Assembly (NCBI RefSeq): GCF_000338275.1
Contig: NZ_ANMR01000019.1
Span: 97,446-161,445 of the forward strand
Reading direction: 5' to 3'
From: Staphylococcus xylosus NJ
GTDB lineage: Bacteria > Bacillota > Bacilli > Staphylococcales > Staphylococcaceae
DNA length: 64,000 bases
Positions 18,124-30,500 of the stretch are shown here, piece by piece; position 1 is the stretch's first letter, and every line of letters starts with the position of its first letter. The notes under the pieces are model-generated. The model was not told where the DNA came from and ran no database searches. It saw only the letters and a program-made list of their open reading frames with translations. Made by a program: the position numbers and the translations under genes.

Positions 18124-18366
18124 TCAGTTATTTTCAAAGAAATCTTTTGAATATGTTCTTAATCTACCACAATTTTCACACAAAACGTTTATCAACGTAA
18201 TGGGTTCATTACCGTAAGTAGCAGATAGTAATGGTAAATAATATTGGCCATCCAATACTCTCATGTTAGGGTTATCGCAATTGCAAATGCCTTTGTTTGT
18301 AGCTTTTGACTCAATAATACTTATGATACGTTCTTTTTGAATATCAGTGAATTTTTGCATTGTCAT
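18124..18366 (-). CDS. Small Cys-rich (zinc ribbon-like) protein
   Basis: An 80-aa protein with GGGAGG eight bases before its ATG. It contains CNC at about residues 28-30 and CENC at about 63-66, spaced as four potential zinc ligands (CxC...CxxC). No transmembrane segment is present. I do not recognise a named family; proteins of this look occur as small conserved hypotheticals, sometimes of phage origin. A terminator follows. Confidence 0.65.
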   Translation of the reverse strand: MTMQKFTDIQKERIISIIESKATNKGICNCDNPNMRVLDGQYYLPLLSATYGNEPITLINVLCENCGRLRTYSKDFFENN

Positions 18367-18427
18367 AAACTTTGCCTCCCAACATATTATATTGCATCCA
18401 TTATAATATGTTGATCACATTAAATAA

Positions 18428-18549
18428 AGCTTAATTTAAAAAAGGCCCTCAATTAAGAGGACCACAGGATTAAAGGAGTTGCGTTCTCCTACACGTCATA
18501 GGACGTATAAGAGATTGACCCATTTAATCACTCACGCCCTAAGACGTGC
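18428..18549 (-). ncRNA. Candidate structured small RNA, about 120 nt
   Basis: The minus strand shows a complete small-RNA unit with no protein gene. A promoter lies just upstream. The RNA would begin near 18549 and fold a long stem, GCACGUCUUAGGGCGU against ACGUCCUAUGACGUGU (16 pairs apart from one U-U mismatch, with wobbles), enclosing an inner GAUU/AAUC pair. A second hairpin (AGGAG, loop AACGCAA, CUCCU) follows. A terminator (GGUCCUC, loop UUAAUU, GAGGGCC, then six U) ends it near 18428. The SD-like AGGAG and anti-SD CUCCU are mutually paired. I cannot match it to a named staphylococcal RNA. Confidence 0.62.
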
Positions 18550-18555
18550 AAAATT

Positions 18556-18584
18556 ATTATAAGTTAATTACTTGTATAAGTAAA
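18556..18584 (-). promoter_or_regulatory. Sigma-A promoter of the candidate small RNA
   Basis: On the minus strand TTTACT is followed after 17 bases by a perfect TATAAT (18556-18561). Transcription would start about seven bases downstream, exactly where the 5' arm of the long RNA stem begins. Confidence 0.65.
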
Positions 18585-18639
18585 ATATAAATCATCTCGA
18601 AAACGTAAACACTTTCTTAATAATCAGAAACATAATATT

Positions 18640-18800
18640 TATTGGAGGAAATTCAAATACTGCTGTTAATGGTTTTCTTTAGTAAGCAAGATACTGTAAA
18701 AGACATTAAACCACGTAACTCCCTTAACCCAACCAAAAATAAACCGCCCCGAAAGGCGGTTTATCACGAATGAAGTACTGGAGATACTTCATATATATAG
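18640..18800 (+). other. Possible decayed small toxin gene with terminator
   Basis: TTGGAGG at about 18640 is followed in frame by a short Leu/Phe-rich stretch (LLMVFF) from an ATG at 18669, then by an unremarkable polar tail of about 30 codons. A strong terminator hairpin (AAACCGCC, loop CCGAAA, GGCGGTTT) lies at 18738-18762, with a second hairpin GAAGTA/TACTTC after it. Hydrophobic peptide plus GC-rich hairpin recalls type I toxin or holin-like toxin units, but the peptide looks degenerate. This is only a suggestion. Confidence 0.25.
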
Positions 18801-19086
18801 CGTAACATATAAAAATTAGTATTGCCACGCCTATATTGTTTAATTCATTTTTATATTAAGTTTTTAAATACAGTTACTATAGCCGTAAGGTTATTTCTAC
18901 AAAAAATATCTGACTTTATGATCATATAGTTTAAGTCTCTAAATAAAAAGGTAAATAAAAGTATTATAATAGGAGTCCATCACACCTATTAACCAAAATA
19001 CAGTCTACCTATGTTCTATTTTAAGACGGCTCATTAATAACACACTTTTATAATTTAAACAGTACTTACTAAAAGGAATGATTAGT

Positions 19087-19527
19087 ATGCAATATACACA
19101 ATACTTACCTGGAACATGGCACATTATAGCTTCTACATTTAAAATGTGGACTTCAGGCAAAAAAACAAATCCTTCTATCACTTATTCAATAATACAATCT
19201 CATCCCTTAAGAATTCATGATGAAGTAACATACCAAACGCGAAATAAATCAAAATCCATTGTCGGTTACGATACACTAGATGACGACCAATTCAATTGGA
19301 GGGGTAAAGGCATTTTAAGACTATTTTCGAGCAAGTGGGGCATTATTTATATTGATGATGAAGTGCTAATTATTAATTTTTCTGCTACTTTGGCAACACC
19401 ATCTGGGATGGATATACTTTTACGTAATAAGCAAAATGTTGATTCATATAAAAGTCAAATACTAAATCATCCAGAAAAATTCAACTTAAACACCAAAACT
19501 ATACAGAAATTTAAATGGTTACTTTAA
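19087..19527 (+). CDS. Hypothetical protein, lipocalin-like in appearance
   Basis: The start is the ATG at 19087 (AAAAGGA lies nine bases upstream; an ATG at 19078 sits on that site). The 146-aa protein begins with YLPGTWHIIAST, reminiscent of the GxW motif of lipocalin-type barrels, and is rich in alternating beta-prone residues (LRIHDEVTYQTR, WGIIYIDDEVLII). No signal peptide is present. I do not recognise a specific family, and any link to lipocalins is an inference from pattern only. Confidence 0.65.
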   Translation: MQYTQYLPGTWHIIASTFKMWTSGKKTNPSITYSIIQSHPLRIHDEVTYQTRNKSKSIVGYDTLDDDQFNWRGKGILRLFSSKWGIIYIDDEVLIINFSATLATPSGMDILLRNKQNVDSYKSQILNHPEKFNLNTKTIQKFKWLL

Positions 19528-19601
19528 TTTTAGACTAAAAACAGTTACATATAGATTAAATTACTAATCTTCATGTCTATTAATACTAATAAAACAAAAA
19601 T

Positions 19602-19629
19602 AACCCCGTAGGTATATGCCTACGGGGTT
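19602..19629. terminator. Terminator after rpsR
   Basis: A perfect 11-bp stem AACCCCGTAGG/CCTACGGGGTT with a 6-base loop lies between rpsR and the convergent plus-strand gene, with T runs on both strands. Confidence 0.88.
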
Positions 19630-19646
19630 TTCAGATACAATATCTA

Positions 19647-19889
19647 TTATTGTTCTTCTTTAACATATGGTAATAATGCCATATGACGAGAACGTTTAAT
19701 AGCTAATGTCAACATACGTTGATATTTAGCTGAAGTACCTGTTACACGACGTGGTAAAATTTTACCGCGTTCTGAGATAAAACGTTTTAATAATTCTGTG
19801 TCTTTATAGTCGATGTGTGTAATACCGTTTGCTGTGAAATAACAAACTTTTTTACGACGACGTCCGCCTCTTCTTGGTCCACCTGCCAT
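19647..19889 (-). CDS. rpsR: 30S ribosomal protein bS18
   Basis: The 80-aa protein is a full-length S18: the Arg-rich N-terminus [13 protein letters not shown], the central [21 protein letters not shown] and the [11 protein letters not shown] end are diagnostic. S18 pairs with S6 on the platform of the 30S subunit. AAAGGGAGG precedes the ATG. In other staphylococci it directly follows rpsF and ssb; here about 19 kb separate it from ssb. A separate promoter with a leader of about 155 bases lies in front of it. Confidence 0.97.
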   Translation of the reverse strand: MAGGPRRGGRRRKKVCYFTANGITHIDYKDTELLKRFISERGKILPRRVTGTSAKYQRMLTLAIKRSRHMALLPYVKEEQ

Positions 19890-20052
19890 GGTAACTGCCT
19901 CCCTTTAAGTTATTTTTTAATTACCGTCTAATTTTAATGTTTATTAATCATTTATTATGATTCATGTGTTTTTATTTTCTATTATTAAAAGATTTATAAT
20001 GCGTGTGAAACATTGTATTAAATCTTTGCGTGTGTGTGCATGTGTAATATTA

Positions 20053-20081
20053 ATCTTATAAAATTATAGACTATTTGTCAA
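20053..20081 (-). promoter_or_regulatory. Sigma-A promoter of rpsR
   Basis: On the minus strand a perfect TTGACA is followed after 17 bases by TAAGAT, giving a start near 20046 and a leader of about 155 bases. No terminator is seen between the thioesterase gene and this promoter, so read-through from the NRPS operon into rpsR is also possible. Confidence 0.7.
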
Positions 20082-20128
20082 CACGTTCAGAATAAATAAA
20101 CAAGCTGATTTTGAAATAAATTAAATAT

Positions 20129-20824
20129 CTAACTATTAAGTACTAATTTTACTTCTTCACTTATATCTTTATAATGATTATTTATAAAGAAATGATCACC
20201 TTCAAAGAATCGATAATCTACTTTACCTTTGGTCAGGTCCGACCATTTATACAAAGTATTAGCACAAATGGAATCTTGTTTACCTACAAATACTGATAAA
20301 TTGATATCTACTTGTCTTTCCTTGGGCTTATCGCAATAATAATCAATTGCTAAAAAGTCATTTTTCAATGCTGGTTTCACAAGTTGCCATAACTCTTCAT
20401 GATTTAATACTTCTTCAGATGTACCGCCTTTTTCTCTTATAAACTGTTTAAATTCTTCATCATCCATGGCTTCTATATCATTATATTTATCCAAATAGCC
20501 AATCGGTTCACTCGCACAGAGGAACATATGCTTTGGTCGATAACCTAATTGATCCAATTTATAATAAAGTTCATATGCTAATATTGTCCCTAAACTGTAG
20601 CCTAATAGAATAAATTCTTCAGGTTTTTCATTAATAATTTGCTTAACTAAGTCATTTACCATATCATCAATGCTATCTAACGCCTCTTCGATTAACCTTT
20701 CACCACGTCCCGGTAATTCTAATGGCTTAAATTGAATATAACTTGGTAAATTATTCTTCATTGGATAATATAATGCCTTATTTCCACCTGCAAATGGTAT
20801 ACAAAATAATGTTGTTTTAACCAT
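20129..20824 (-). CDS. Type II thioesterase of the NRPS cluster
   Basis: A 231-aa alpha/beta hydrolase of the external thioesterase family (GrsT/SrfAD-like). IPFAGGNK near the N-terminus matches the usual PxAGG start. The nucleophile elbow is GYSLG with Ser77, and the catalytic His is H211 in EGDHFF. Such enzymes clear misprimed acyl or aminoacyl groups from carrier proteins. It follows the PPTase gene by 11 bases and is the last gene of the cluster before rpsR. With a reductase releasing the product, this thioesterase is a proofreader rather than the release enzyme. Confidence 0.92.
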   Translation of the reverse strand: MVKTTLFCIPFAGGNKALYYPMKNNLPSYIQFKPLELPGRGERLIEEALDSIDDMVNDLVKQIINEKPEEFILLGYSLGTILAYELYYKLDQLGYRPKHMFLCASEPIGYLDKYNDIEAMDDEEFKQFIREKGGTSEEVLNHEELWQLVKPALKNDFLAIDYYCDKPKERQVDINLSVFVGKQDSICANTLYKWSDLTKGKVDYRFFEGDHFFINNHYKDISEEVKLVLNS

Positions 20825-20835
20825 ATACTCGCCCC

Positions 20836-21474
20836 TTAAAGTATAAATTCTGTATTAAAATTCTTTGTTATATCTAACATCTCTACTTCTAAATCGTGGT
20901 TATCCACGTCTAAAATCACTGACAATGCATATTTTCCATAAAAAATCTCATGAAAAAATGAACACCGTTGTATCACTTCATCTTCAGTTTCAATAAGTTG
21001 ATAACGACCTTGAACTGGTGTAATAGAAAAAGAATCTAATGGTTTATACATGCCCATACCAAGTAATTTTAAATAGCATTCTTTCATCGTCCACACTTCA
21101 AAAAAACGGTTAAATTGAGAAATTGTACTTTGTGCCTCGGTAATGTATCGATATTCTAATAATGCAAAGTATTTTTGGGCAATATCTAAATCTATATTTT
21201 CAATTTTTTCCACATCTACGCCCACGTTCGTATCACTCACAACACATACTGAATAACCATCTGTATGAGACACATTGATGTGTATATCTTTAGGTAATTT
21301 TAATAACGGTTTACCATGTGTATTTTCGTCAAATTGAATATGCTCAAATTGCATTCCTGTGTGTGCTCGTACACAATAATACTTAAACCATTTAGAGTAT
21401 TTAGGATGCCTCTTAAGATTATGATAATCAAAATTCTGCGTATTTAATACATATATCGTTATTTTCACGGTCAC
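20836..21474 (-). CDS. Sfp-type 4'-phosphopantetheinyl transferase
   Basis: A 212-aa protein that transfers phosphopantetheine from CoA to the carrier-domain serines. The first signature is VGVDVE (D87, E89, magnesium ligands) and the second is WTMKECYLKLLG (W128, K131, E132, K136). INVSHTDGYSV holds the conserved SH. The length fits Sfp-type enzymes rather than AcpS. It lies 71 bases downstream of the NRPS and upstream of the thioesterase, so the cluster brings its own activator for its five carrier domains. Confidence 0.93.
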   Translation of the reverse strand: MTVKITIYVLNTQNFDYHNLKRHPKYSKWFKYYCVRAHTGMQFEHIQFDENTHGKPLLKLPKDIHINVSHTDGYSVCVVSDTNVGVDVEKIENIDLDIAQKYFALLEYRYITEAQSTISQFNRFFEVWTMKECYLKLLGMGMYKPLDSFSITPVQGRYQLIETEDEVIQRCSFFHEIFYGKYALSVILDVDNHDLEVEMLDITKNFNTEFIL

Positions 21475-21545
21475 ACTTCCACATCACTTAATCAATCAAA
21501 ACAAATGAAGTAGCAAGTTATTATTTTGCTACTTCATAGTTGTAA

Positions 21546-24500
21546 TTAGAAATTATTTTTTGGGTGGCTAATCATTTTAGATAATGTTTCATCTTCAGTA
21601 GGTTGCCACTTGAAGTTTAACTTTTCAAGTATGAAATTAGTTTTAAAGTCTAATACTTCAAAATGAGATTTGTTGAAAATATTGTTATCTAGTACACCTG
21701 TATGCAATAGGAAATCGTTGATTTGATCGCTCATTACATCTTCTTTAATACAATGCATTAAGTAATCCACAAATTCATTCCACTGTACATCTTTAATATG
21801 GTAATTATTTTGATTATACACATGCATCAATTGTTTAAGTGAAAGGTGGTTATTATTATATATATGATGGATCTCGTTATTTAGTTGATTATTTTTAATC
21901 AATTGGCTACATGCTTTAGCTGCCTGATCAACAGGAGTAAATTCTAAATCATCATTTTCTAAATCTGGGAATATTTCTAGGTTTCTAAATGATTTTATAA
22001 TGCTATAGAAAGCATTGTTTTCTTCATTCTTCTGGAATACTCCTGTACGAGAATCACATTGTAAATTACCTAATCTATAAATATTTGTTTCTACACCTTG
22101 CTCTCTACTAGCAATCAATACTTTTTCAGCTTCTATCTTAGTATCTAAGTAAACATTATTCATTACCTGACCTAAATCTAAGTCATGTTCTGAAAATGTT
22201 AACTGTGCTTTCTCGTCTACCTTACCTGAAGCAATAGAAATTGTAGACATGTGGTGAATCTCTTTAGATTGATTGTATTTTGCAAATTGAATTAGTTGTT
22301 CAATACCGCCAACGTTTGCACCGTATGAAGCATCTGTTGTCGCAAAGTGGCTAACATTCGCCGCAGCGTTCACAATCATATCGATATTTTGAGATAACGA
22401 CTCGTAAGTTTCTGATGTCATGCCTAGTTTTTCTAACTCGATATTACCTTCAATGATATGGATTCTTTCTGCATATTCAGGGTCAATTTGAGATTCAAAG
22501 TAATAAATCCAGTTACGATATAATTTCGTTTCTCCGTTAACCTCTTTATTACTTCTTACCATGACATAAATATTGAAGTCTGTATCTTCTAATAAATTGT
22601 TCAACATGTATATACCAAAGAATCCAGTAGCTCCTGTGAGCAATACATTTTTACCTTGTTTAACCGCTCCAGAGCTAATAACTTCATAATTTTCTACACT
22701 TTCTTCTTTATATTCATTAATTTCTTGAATAAATTCACTACTGAATTGATGTCCTTGTGCAGTATCTATATTTTTAAGCATTTCTAACTTAGTTAGAATA
22801 TTTGTTTGATCTTTTGCAGCTATAGACTCACTGATACGATCAATCGTTTGTAGTTCGAAAATATCTTTAATTGAAATGTTATATGATTTTGATAATAACG
22901 ATGTCAGTTTAATCGCTATGATAGAATCGCCACCAATTTCAAAGAAATTGTCATAAACACTTATGCTATCAGTGTTTAATACTTCTTTCATTGCTTGAAC
23001 AACATCTGCTTCGATTTCATTTCTAGGTTCAACAAATTCCTGTCTTTCAACTTCAATTTCAGGTAATGCACGCTTGTTTAACTTACCATTAGATGTAACC
23101 GGCAATTGTTCTATTTGCGTCATATAAGCTGGCACCATATAGTCTGGTACTTTGCGTGCAAGTTCAGTCTTAATATCAGCAAATGAAATTGGCTGATCAG
23201 CAACAAGATAGGCACAAATCGCTAGTTCTTCGCTAGCCATTGGTTTAGCAATGACACCTGCATCAGAAATGTTTTCAATACGTAATAAGTGGCTAGAAAT
23301 TTCACCAAGTTCAATACGATAACCACGAATTTTAACTTGTTCGTCTATACGACCTAAATATTCTATTTCTCCATCTGTTGTCCATTTTGCTAAGTCACCT
23401 GTACGGTATACTTTTCCTTCACCGAATGGATTATCAATAAACTGTTGTTGTGTTAATTCAGGACGATTGAGGTAACCATTTGTTACAGCAACACCTGCAA
23501 TACAAAGCTCTCCTGGAACGCCGATACCTGTATGTTGATTATTATTATTTAGAACATACATTTGCACATTAGCAATTGGTCGACCAATTGTTATAATATC
23601 GTACTCTTGATTTGGTGGTAACGGATTATAAGTTACCTCAATTGATGCTTCTGTCGGACCATATAAATCAATTAGCAATGTATCATTGTGCTGACCGATT
23701 ATCGAATTAAAGCGGTTTGCTTGTTCAGATTTCAGTGCTTCACCTGTTGCAAGAACTGTATTAATAGATGCTATTTCAGCCACTTCATTTGTTGATTTAA
23801 TATAATCAACAAACACACCTAACATCGAAGGTACAAAATGAATCATAGTAATTGCATGTTGTTGAATTAATGATGTGATTTTACTTGGATTTCCTTCTTC
23901 TCCAGACGGCAGTAACACGGCTTGCGCACCTACCATAGCGAATCCGAAAATTTCCCAAACTGATACATCAAATGTATATGGTGTTTTAAACATGATGATA
24001 TCTTCTTCAGTAAAGTCATACTCATCAATCATCCAATTCAGACGGTTCAACACACCTTCGTAAGGAACAACCACCCCTTTAGGGTTACCTGTCGTACCTG
24101 ACGTATATATTACATACATTAAATCAGATACATCTGTAATGTGGTTTAAATTGTCCATTGATAAATTAGCAAATTCATCTTTCTCAGTTACGTCAATTAC
24201 ATTTCTATCAAATTCAATACTTGTATCTAATGGGCGATCTGTAATCAACAATGTTGGCTGACTATCATTCAAGATATAGTTAATACGGTCACTAGGTTGA
24301 CTAGGATCCATTGGTACATAAGCACCGCCAGCTTTTAATATTCCGTATATACTTACCATCATTTCTATGCTACGATTCGTCATTAAACCTACAAGTGAAT
24401 TAGCTTCTACCCCTTCTGCACGTAATTTATGAGCTAGTTGGTTCACACGTACATTAAGTTCTTTGTAAGTTAAACTTTCACCTTCAAATGTGATGGCTGT

Positions 24501-27500
24501 TTGATTTGGTGTATTCGCAACTTGTTTTTCAAAACGTTCAACAAATGTTTGATTATTAGGTAAATCGGCATACGTATCGTTAAATGCATCGAGAATCTGT
24601 GTTCTCTCTTCTTCTGTAGTCATATCAATGTCACTAATATTTTGGGCTGGATGTTGTACCACTTCGCTTAATATTTTCAGATAGTGATTCAACATACGTT
24701 CAACTGTTTGTGGTTCAAATAATTCTGCAGCGTATTCTAGTGACACTTTGTATGCTTCGTTATCTTCAATCATCATATTTAAATCAAACTTAGCTTTTGT
24801 GTTTGTTGCTTGTTTTTCTTTAATGTCCCAATCTTCAATTTGAAGATCTTGTGTTTCATTATTTTGTAACGTGAATAGCACATCAAAGAGTGGGTTACGT
24901 GTTAAGTCGCGTCTTTCTACAACCTCATCCACTAATTCTTCTAATGGATACTCTTGATTATCATATGCTTTCAGTGCAGTATCTCTCACTTCATCTAAAA
25001 ATTGATTGAATGCTTTGTTATTTTCAGGATAAGCACGCATAGGCAACGTATTAACAAACATACCTAATAAATTATCTGTATCTTGGTGTGTACGCCCTGA
25101 GATTGGGCTACCTATAACCACATCTTCTTGTCTACTATATTTATGCAATAAAATCATAAATGAAGACAGTAAAATCATATAGTCTGTACTATTAGTTCTT
25201 TGAGCCAATTCATGTAATGCATCTCTTGTCTCTTTAGGCATTTCAGCTGATATCGTTTTACCTGTAAAGCTTTGTTGTTTAGGTCTTGAATGATCATAAG
25301 GTAAATCTAATACTGGTGCTTCATCTTCGAATTGAGACAACCAGAAAGCACGTTGATCACTTAAATCACGACTATGCATCCATTCACTATAATCTTTGTA
25401 TTGTACTTTTAGCTGTTCTAAAGTTCTTTCGTGATATAGTGCGATAAATTCTTTAATAATTAGATTAATAGAGAAACCATCTGAAATAATATGGTGAATA
25501 TCAAAGAGTAAGATATGACGTTTGTCAGCCAATTTAACGATTTTCACTCTTAATAATGGTGAGTGTCTTAAATTAAATGGTCTTACAAAGTTATTCAATA
25601 ATGTTTCATAATCATCTATATCTGTTTCTTCATAATCTACAGTTATATTTGCCTGTTCATCTATAATTTGTACGGGCTCCCCGTCTATCGTTTCAAAATG
25701 AGTTCTCAATACTTCGTGACGTTCCACTAAGCTTTGGAATACATCTTCAACACGTGCTACATCAACGACACCATTAATTTCTAGCATACTTGGCATATTG
25801 TAAGCCGTTTGACCTTGCACCATTTCATTCAACACATATAAGCGTTTTTGCGGAGAAGATGCCAGATAGTATGACTTCGATTCAGCTATAGGAATATTTT
25901 GTCCATCCAAGCTACTTTCCTGGTCATTTAATACTTTTCCAAGTTGTGCAACTGTAGGACTTTCAAATATTACTTTTAATGGTAAACGTATACCAGTTTC
26001 ACCTTCGATTTTATTAATCACATTGATGGCTTTTAGTGAGTGTCCTCCTACTTCAAAGAAATTATCATATATACTTACTCGTTCAATATTTAATACTTCA
26101 CCAAAAATATTTGTGAGCATTTCTTCTATCTCATTTGTAGGAGCAACATAATTTTCACTTTCAACCTGGATTTCAGGCAATTGCTTTTTATCTAATTTAC
26201 CATTTGATGTTACTGGTAAAATATCGATTTGAGTCATATATGTTGGTACCATATAATCTGGTAAATTTTGATTAAGTTGTGATTTAATCTCATCAAAGTC
26301 AATACTTTCATCTGAAACTAAATAAGCGCAAATTGCCAATTCTTCACCAGCCATTGGTTTAGCAACGACTGCTACGTCTGAAATCAGATTAATCTGACGT
26401 AATAAACTTTCAATTTCACCTAACTCAATACGATAACCACGAATCTTAACTTGCTCATCAATACGGCCAAGATATTCAACGTTACCTGTCGTACTCCATT
26501 TTGCCAAGTCGCCCGTACGATATAATTTACCTTCACCAAATGGATTATCAATAAATTTCTCGTCCGTCAAATCCGGTCGATTTAAGTAACCTTTCGTAAC
26601 ACCTACGCCACCGATACATAATTCTCCTGGAACGCCGATACCCATTAAACTTTCATCTTCATTCATAATATAAGCCTGAATGTTTGCGATTGGACGACCA
26701 ATTGGGATCTTGTCATACGTTTCACCCGGCGCACATGGGTAATAAATCACTTCGATTGAAGCCTCTGTTGGACCATATAAATCAATCAATAATGAATTGT
26801 TTGGTTCGCCAATTAAAGCATTAAATTGATTTACTTGTTCTGCTTTTAATGCTTCACCACTAGCAAGTACATAGTTAACTGTAGCAATATCTTCTACTCT
26901 ATTAGTTGATTTAATAAAGTCGATAAACACACCTAACATAGATGGCACAAAATGAACCATTGTAATGTTGTGATAATCAATAAGTGAAGTTATTTTTTCA
27001 GGATTACTTTCTTCACCTGAAGGTAAGAGTATTGCTTGACCGCCAACCATAGTTGGTCCGAATACCTCCCAAACAGAAACATCAAACGTAAATGGTGTCT
27101 TAAATAAAATCGTATCTTCATTGTTGATGTAATATTTATCAATCATCCAATGCAGACGGTTCATTACTCCTTTATACGGTACCATAACGCCTTTTGGTTT
27201 ACCTGTTGTACCAGATGTATAAATAACGTACATCAAGTCTTTGACATCTGTAACCTTGGATAAATTATCTGTTGATTGTGTCTCTACTACTGAATCGTCT
27301 GTTAAGTTCAATACGGCTTTATTAAAGTCGATTGTTGCATCTAACGTTTGGTCAGTTAACAGTACGTTTGGTTGACTATCTCCTAAAATGTAGTTGATAC
27401 GATCACTTGGATAGTTTGGATCGATAGGAACATAAGCACCACCAGCTTTGAGAATACCGTAGATACCAATCATCATTTCTAATCGACGATTCGTCATCAA

Positions 27501-30500
27501 GCCGACGAGCGTATTAGGTTGAACACCTTCAATACGTAAATAGTTCGCAAGTTGGTTCGCTTTAGCATTTAACATTGCGTAAGTTAAACTTTCACCTTCA
27601 TAGGTAATAGCTATTTCATTAGGTGTTTTGGCTACTTGTGCTTCAAAAATTTCCACAAAAGTTTTAGTGTTGTTGAACGGAACAGCTGTATCATTGAACT
27701 CATTAAATATTTTAGCCTCTTCTTGTTTGGTAATCATTTGAAGATCACTGATTTTTTGTTCAGGTTGTTGAACACTATGCTTCAATATTTCTAAATAATG
27801 ATCTAACATACGCGCGACTGTATCTTGATTAAACAATTCTTCTGCAAACTCCAATGAAATCTTATAACCATCATCATCAAAAATCGTCATACTTAAATCA
27901 AATTTCGCGTTAGTCGTTGAAGGTTCTTTCTGTTCAATAGACCAATCTTCTATTTGAAGACTTTCTGTTTCGTTGTTTTGCAATGTGAATAGTACATCAA
28001 ATAATGGATTACGTGTTAAGTCACGTGTTTCAACTATTTCATCTACAAGAGCTTCTAACGGATATTCTTGATTATCGTATGCTTTCAATGCAGTATCTTT
28101 GACTTCAGAGAGTAATTGATTAAACGTTTTACTTCTCTCTGGGTATGCACGCATAGCTAACGTATTTACAAACATACCTAGCATATTTTCTGTATCTTTG
28201 TGTGTTCTTCCTGAAATAGGGCTACCGACAACAATATCTTCTTGGCGACTATACTTATGCAATAATACATTAAATGAAGCCAATAGAATCATAAAGTCCG
28301 TGCTACCTGTTGTCTGTGATAATTCTTGTATCTCTTGACGTAATTCTTCCGGTACTTCAACACTTACAGATTTTCCTGTGTAACTTTGTTGAATAGAACG
28401 CGCGTGATCATAAGGTAAATCTAGAACTGGTGCATCTTCTTCAAATTGTGATAACCAGAAGGCGCGTTGATCACTTAAATCACGTGTGTGCATCCATTCA
28501 CTATAATCTTTATATTGCGCAGTCAAGGTTTCTAACGCTTGTCCGTGATATAAAGCAGTAAATTCTTTAATGATTAGATTAATTGAAAAGCCATCAGAGA
28601 TAATATGATGCATATCGAATAGCAATACGTAACGCTGCTCGGCACATTTAACTACTTTCACTCTAAGTAATGGAGCATGCGCTAAATTGAAAGGTCTAAT
28701 AAAGCGATTTAAAAGTTGTTCATAGTCTTCAGTCGATACTTCTTCATAATCAACCGTAATGTTTGCCTGTTCATCTATGATTTGAACTGGTTCACTATCT
28801 ACCGTATCAAAATGTGTTCTCAATGCTTCATGACGATTCACTAAGCTTTGGAATGCACTTTGTACACGTTCAACATCTACTTCTCCACGAACTTCTAACA
28901 TACTTGGCATATTATAAGCTGTTTGACCATCCATCATTTCATTTAAAACATAAAGACGTTTTTGTGGTGAAGATGCTAAATAGTGCGCTTTCGTTTCTGC
29001 CAATGGGATAGTTTGGCTGCTTAATTCGCCAGCATGAGTACCAATTGCTTTAGACAATTGTGATACTGTTGGATTTTCGAAAATAGCTTTCAATGGCATA
29101 CGTACAGACATCTTACTTTCAATTTCATTAATTACACTAATCGCTCTTAATGAATGTCCGCCTATTTCAAAGAAATTATCCAAAGCACTAACGTTATCAA
29201 GATTTAATACTTCACCATACACTTCTGCAATCGTCGCTTCTGTTGCGTTTCTTGGTTCCACATAGGCTTTATTTTCAAGCTTAATTTTTGGTAATCCTTT
29301 TTTATCTAATTTACCATTCGCAGTCACTGGTAAGCTGTCAATTTGCATCATCAATGTAGGGATCATATAGTCAGGTAATTGTTTACCAAGCGTCGTTTTA
29401 ATGGAATCAAAATCTACTACACTTTCTGAAACTACATATGCAGCAATCATTAAATCTGCATTATTTTCGTCTGATTGAGTAACTACTGCAACTTCTGAAA
29501 TGTTATCAATTTGAGCAATTGAACTTTCGATTTCACCAAGTTCAATACGATAGCCACGAATTTTAACTTGCTCATCAATACGTCCTATATAATCAATTTG
29601 GCCATCCTTGCTCCATTTAACCAAATCGCCAGTTCGATACATTTTACCTTCACCAAATGGGTTGTCCACAAATTTGTCAGCAGTTAAATCTGGACGATTC
29701 AAGTAACCATTTGTTACAGCTGTACCGCCAATACAAAGTTCTCCTGGCACACCGATACCCAATAAATTATCATCTTCATTCATGATATAGGCTTGAGAAT
29801 TAGCGATAGGTTTACCAATAGGTACTTCTGTGTATGATTGACCTGCAAAGACCGGATAGTATGTTACCTCAACTGTCGTTTCCGTAGGCCCATATAAATT
29901 GTAAAGTAATGTGTTATTTCTTAAACCAACTAAATCATTAAATTGGTTAACGTGCTCTGCTTTTAATGCTTCACCACTTGTAAACACATGATTTAATGAA
30001 GCAATTTCAGACTCCTTATGACTTGTTTTGATGAAATCGATAAAGACGCTTAACATTGATGGAACAAAATGAGTCATTGTGATATCGTGTTGATCGATTA
30101 CAGAAGCGATCTTCTCTGGGTTACTCTCTTCTCCTGAGCGTAGCATGATAATTTCGCCACCCATGACTGCCCAACCAAAGACTTCCCAAATAGATACGTC
30201 AAAAGTAAATGGTGTTTTAAATAATATTTTATCTTCTGTACCTAAACCGAAATAATCAACCATCCAGTTCAAGCGATTCATAACACTACTGTAAGGTACC
30301 ATAACGCCCTTAGGCTTGCCTGTCGTACCTGATGTATAGATGATATACATTAAGTTTGTTTCATCTATTACAAGAGGCAGATTCTCTGTTGGTAAATTAT
30401 TAAGAGCTGTGTTATTTGTTAATTTAATGATTTCATTATCAAATTTAATATCATAAGCTATTTTTTCATCTGTTAGTAAGACACGCGGATTACTATCTTG

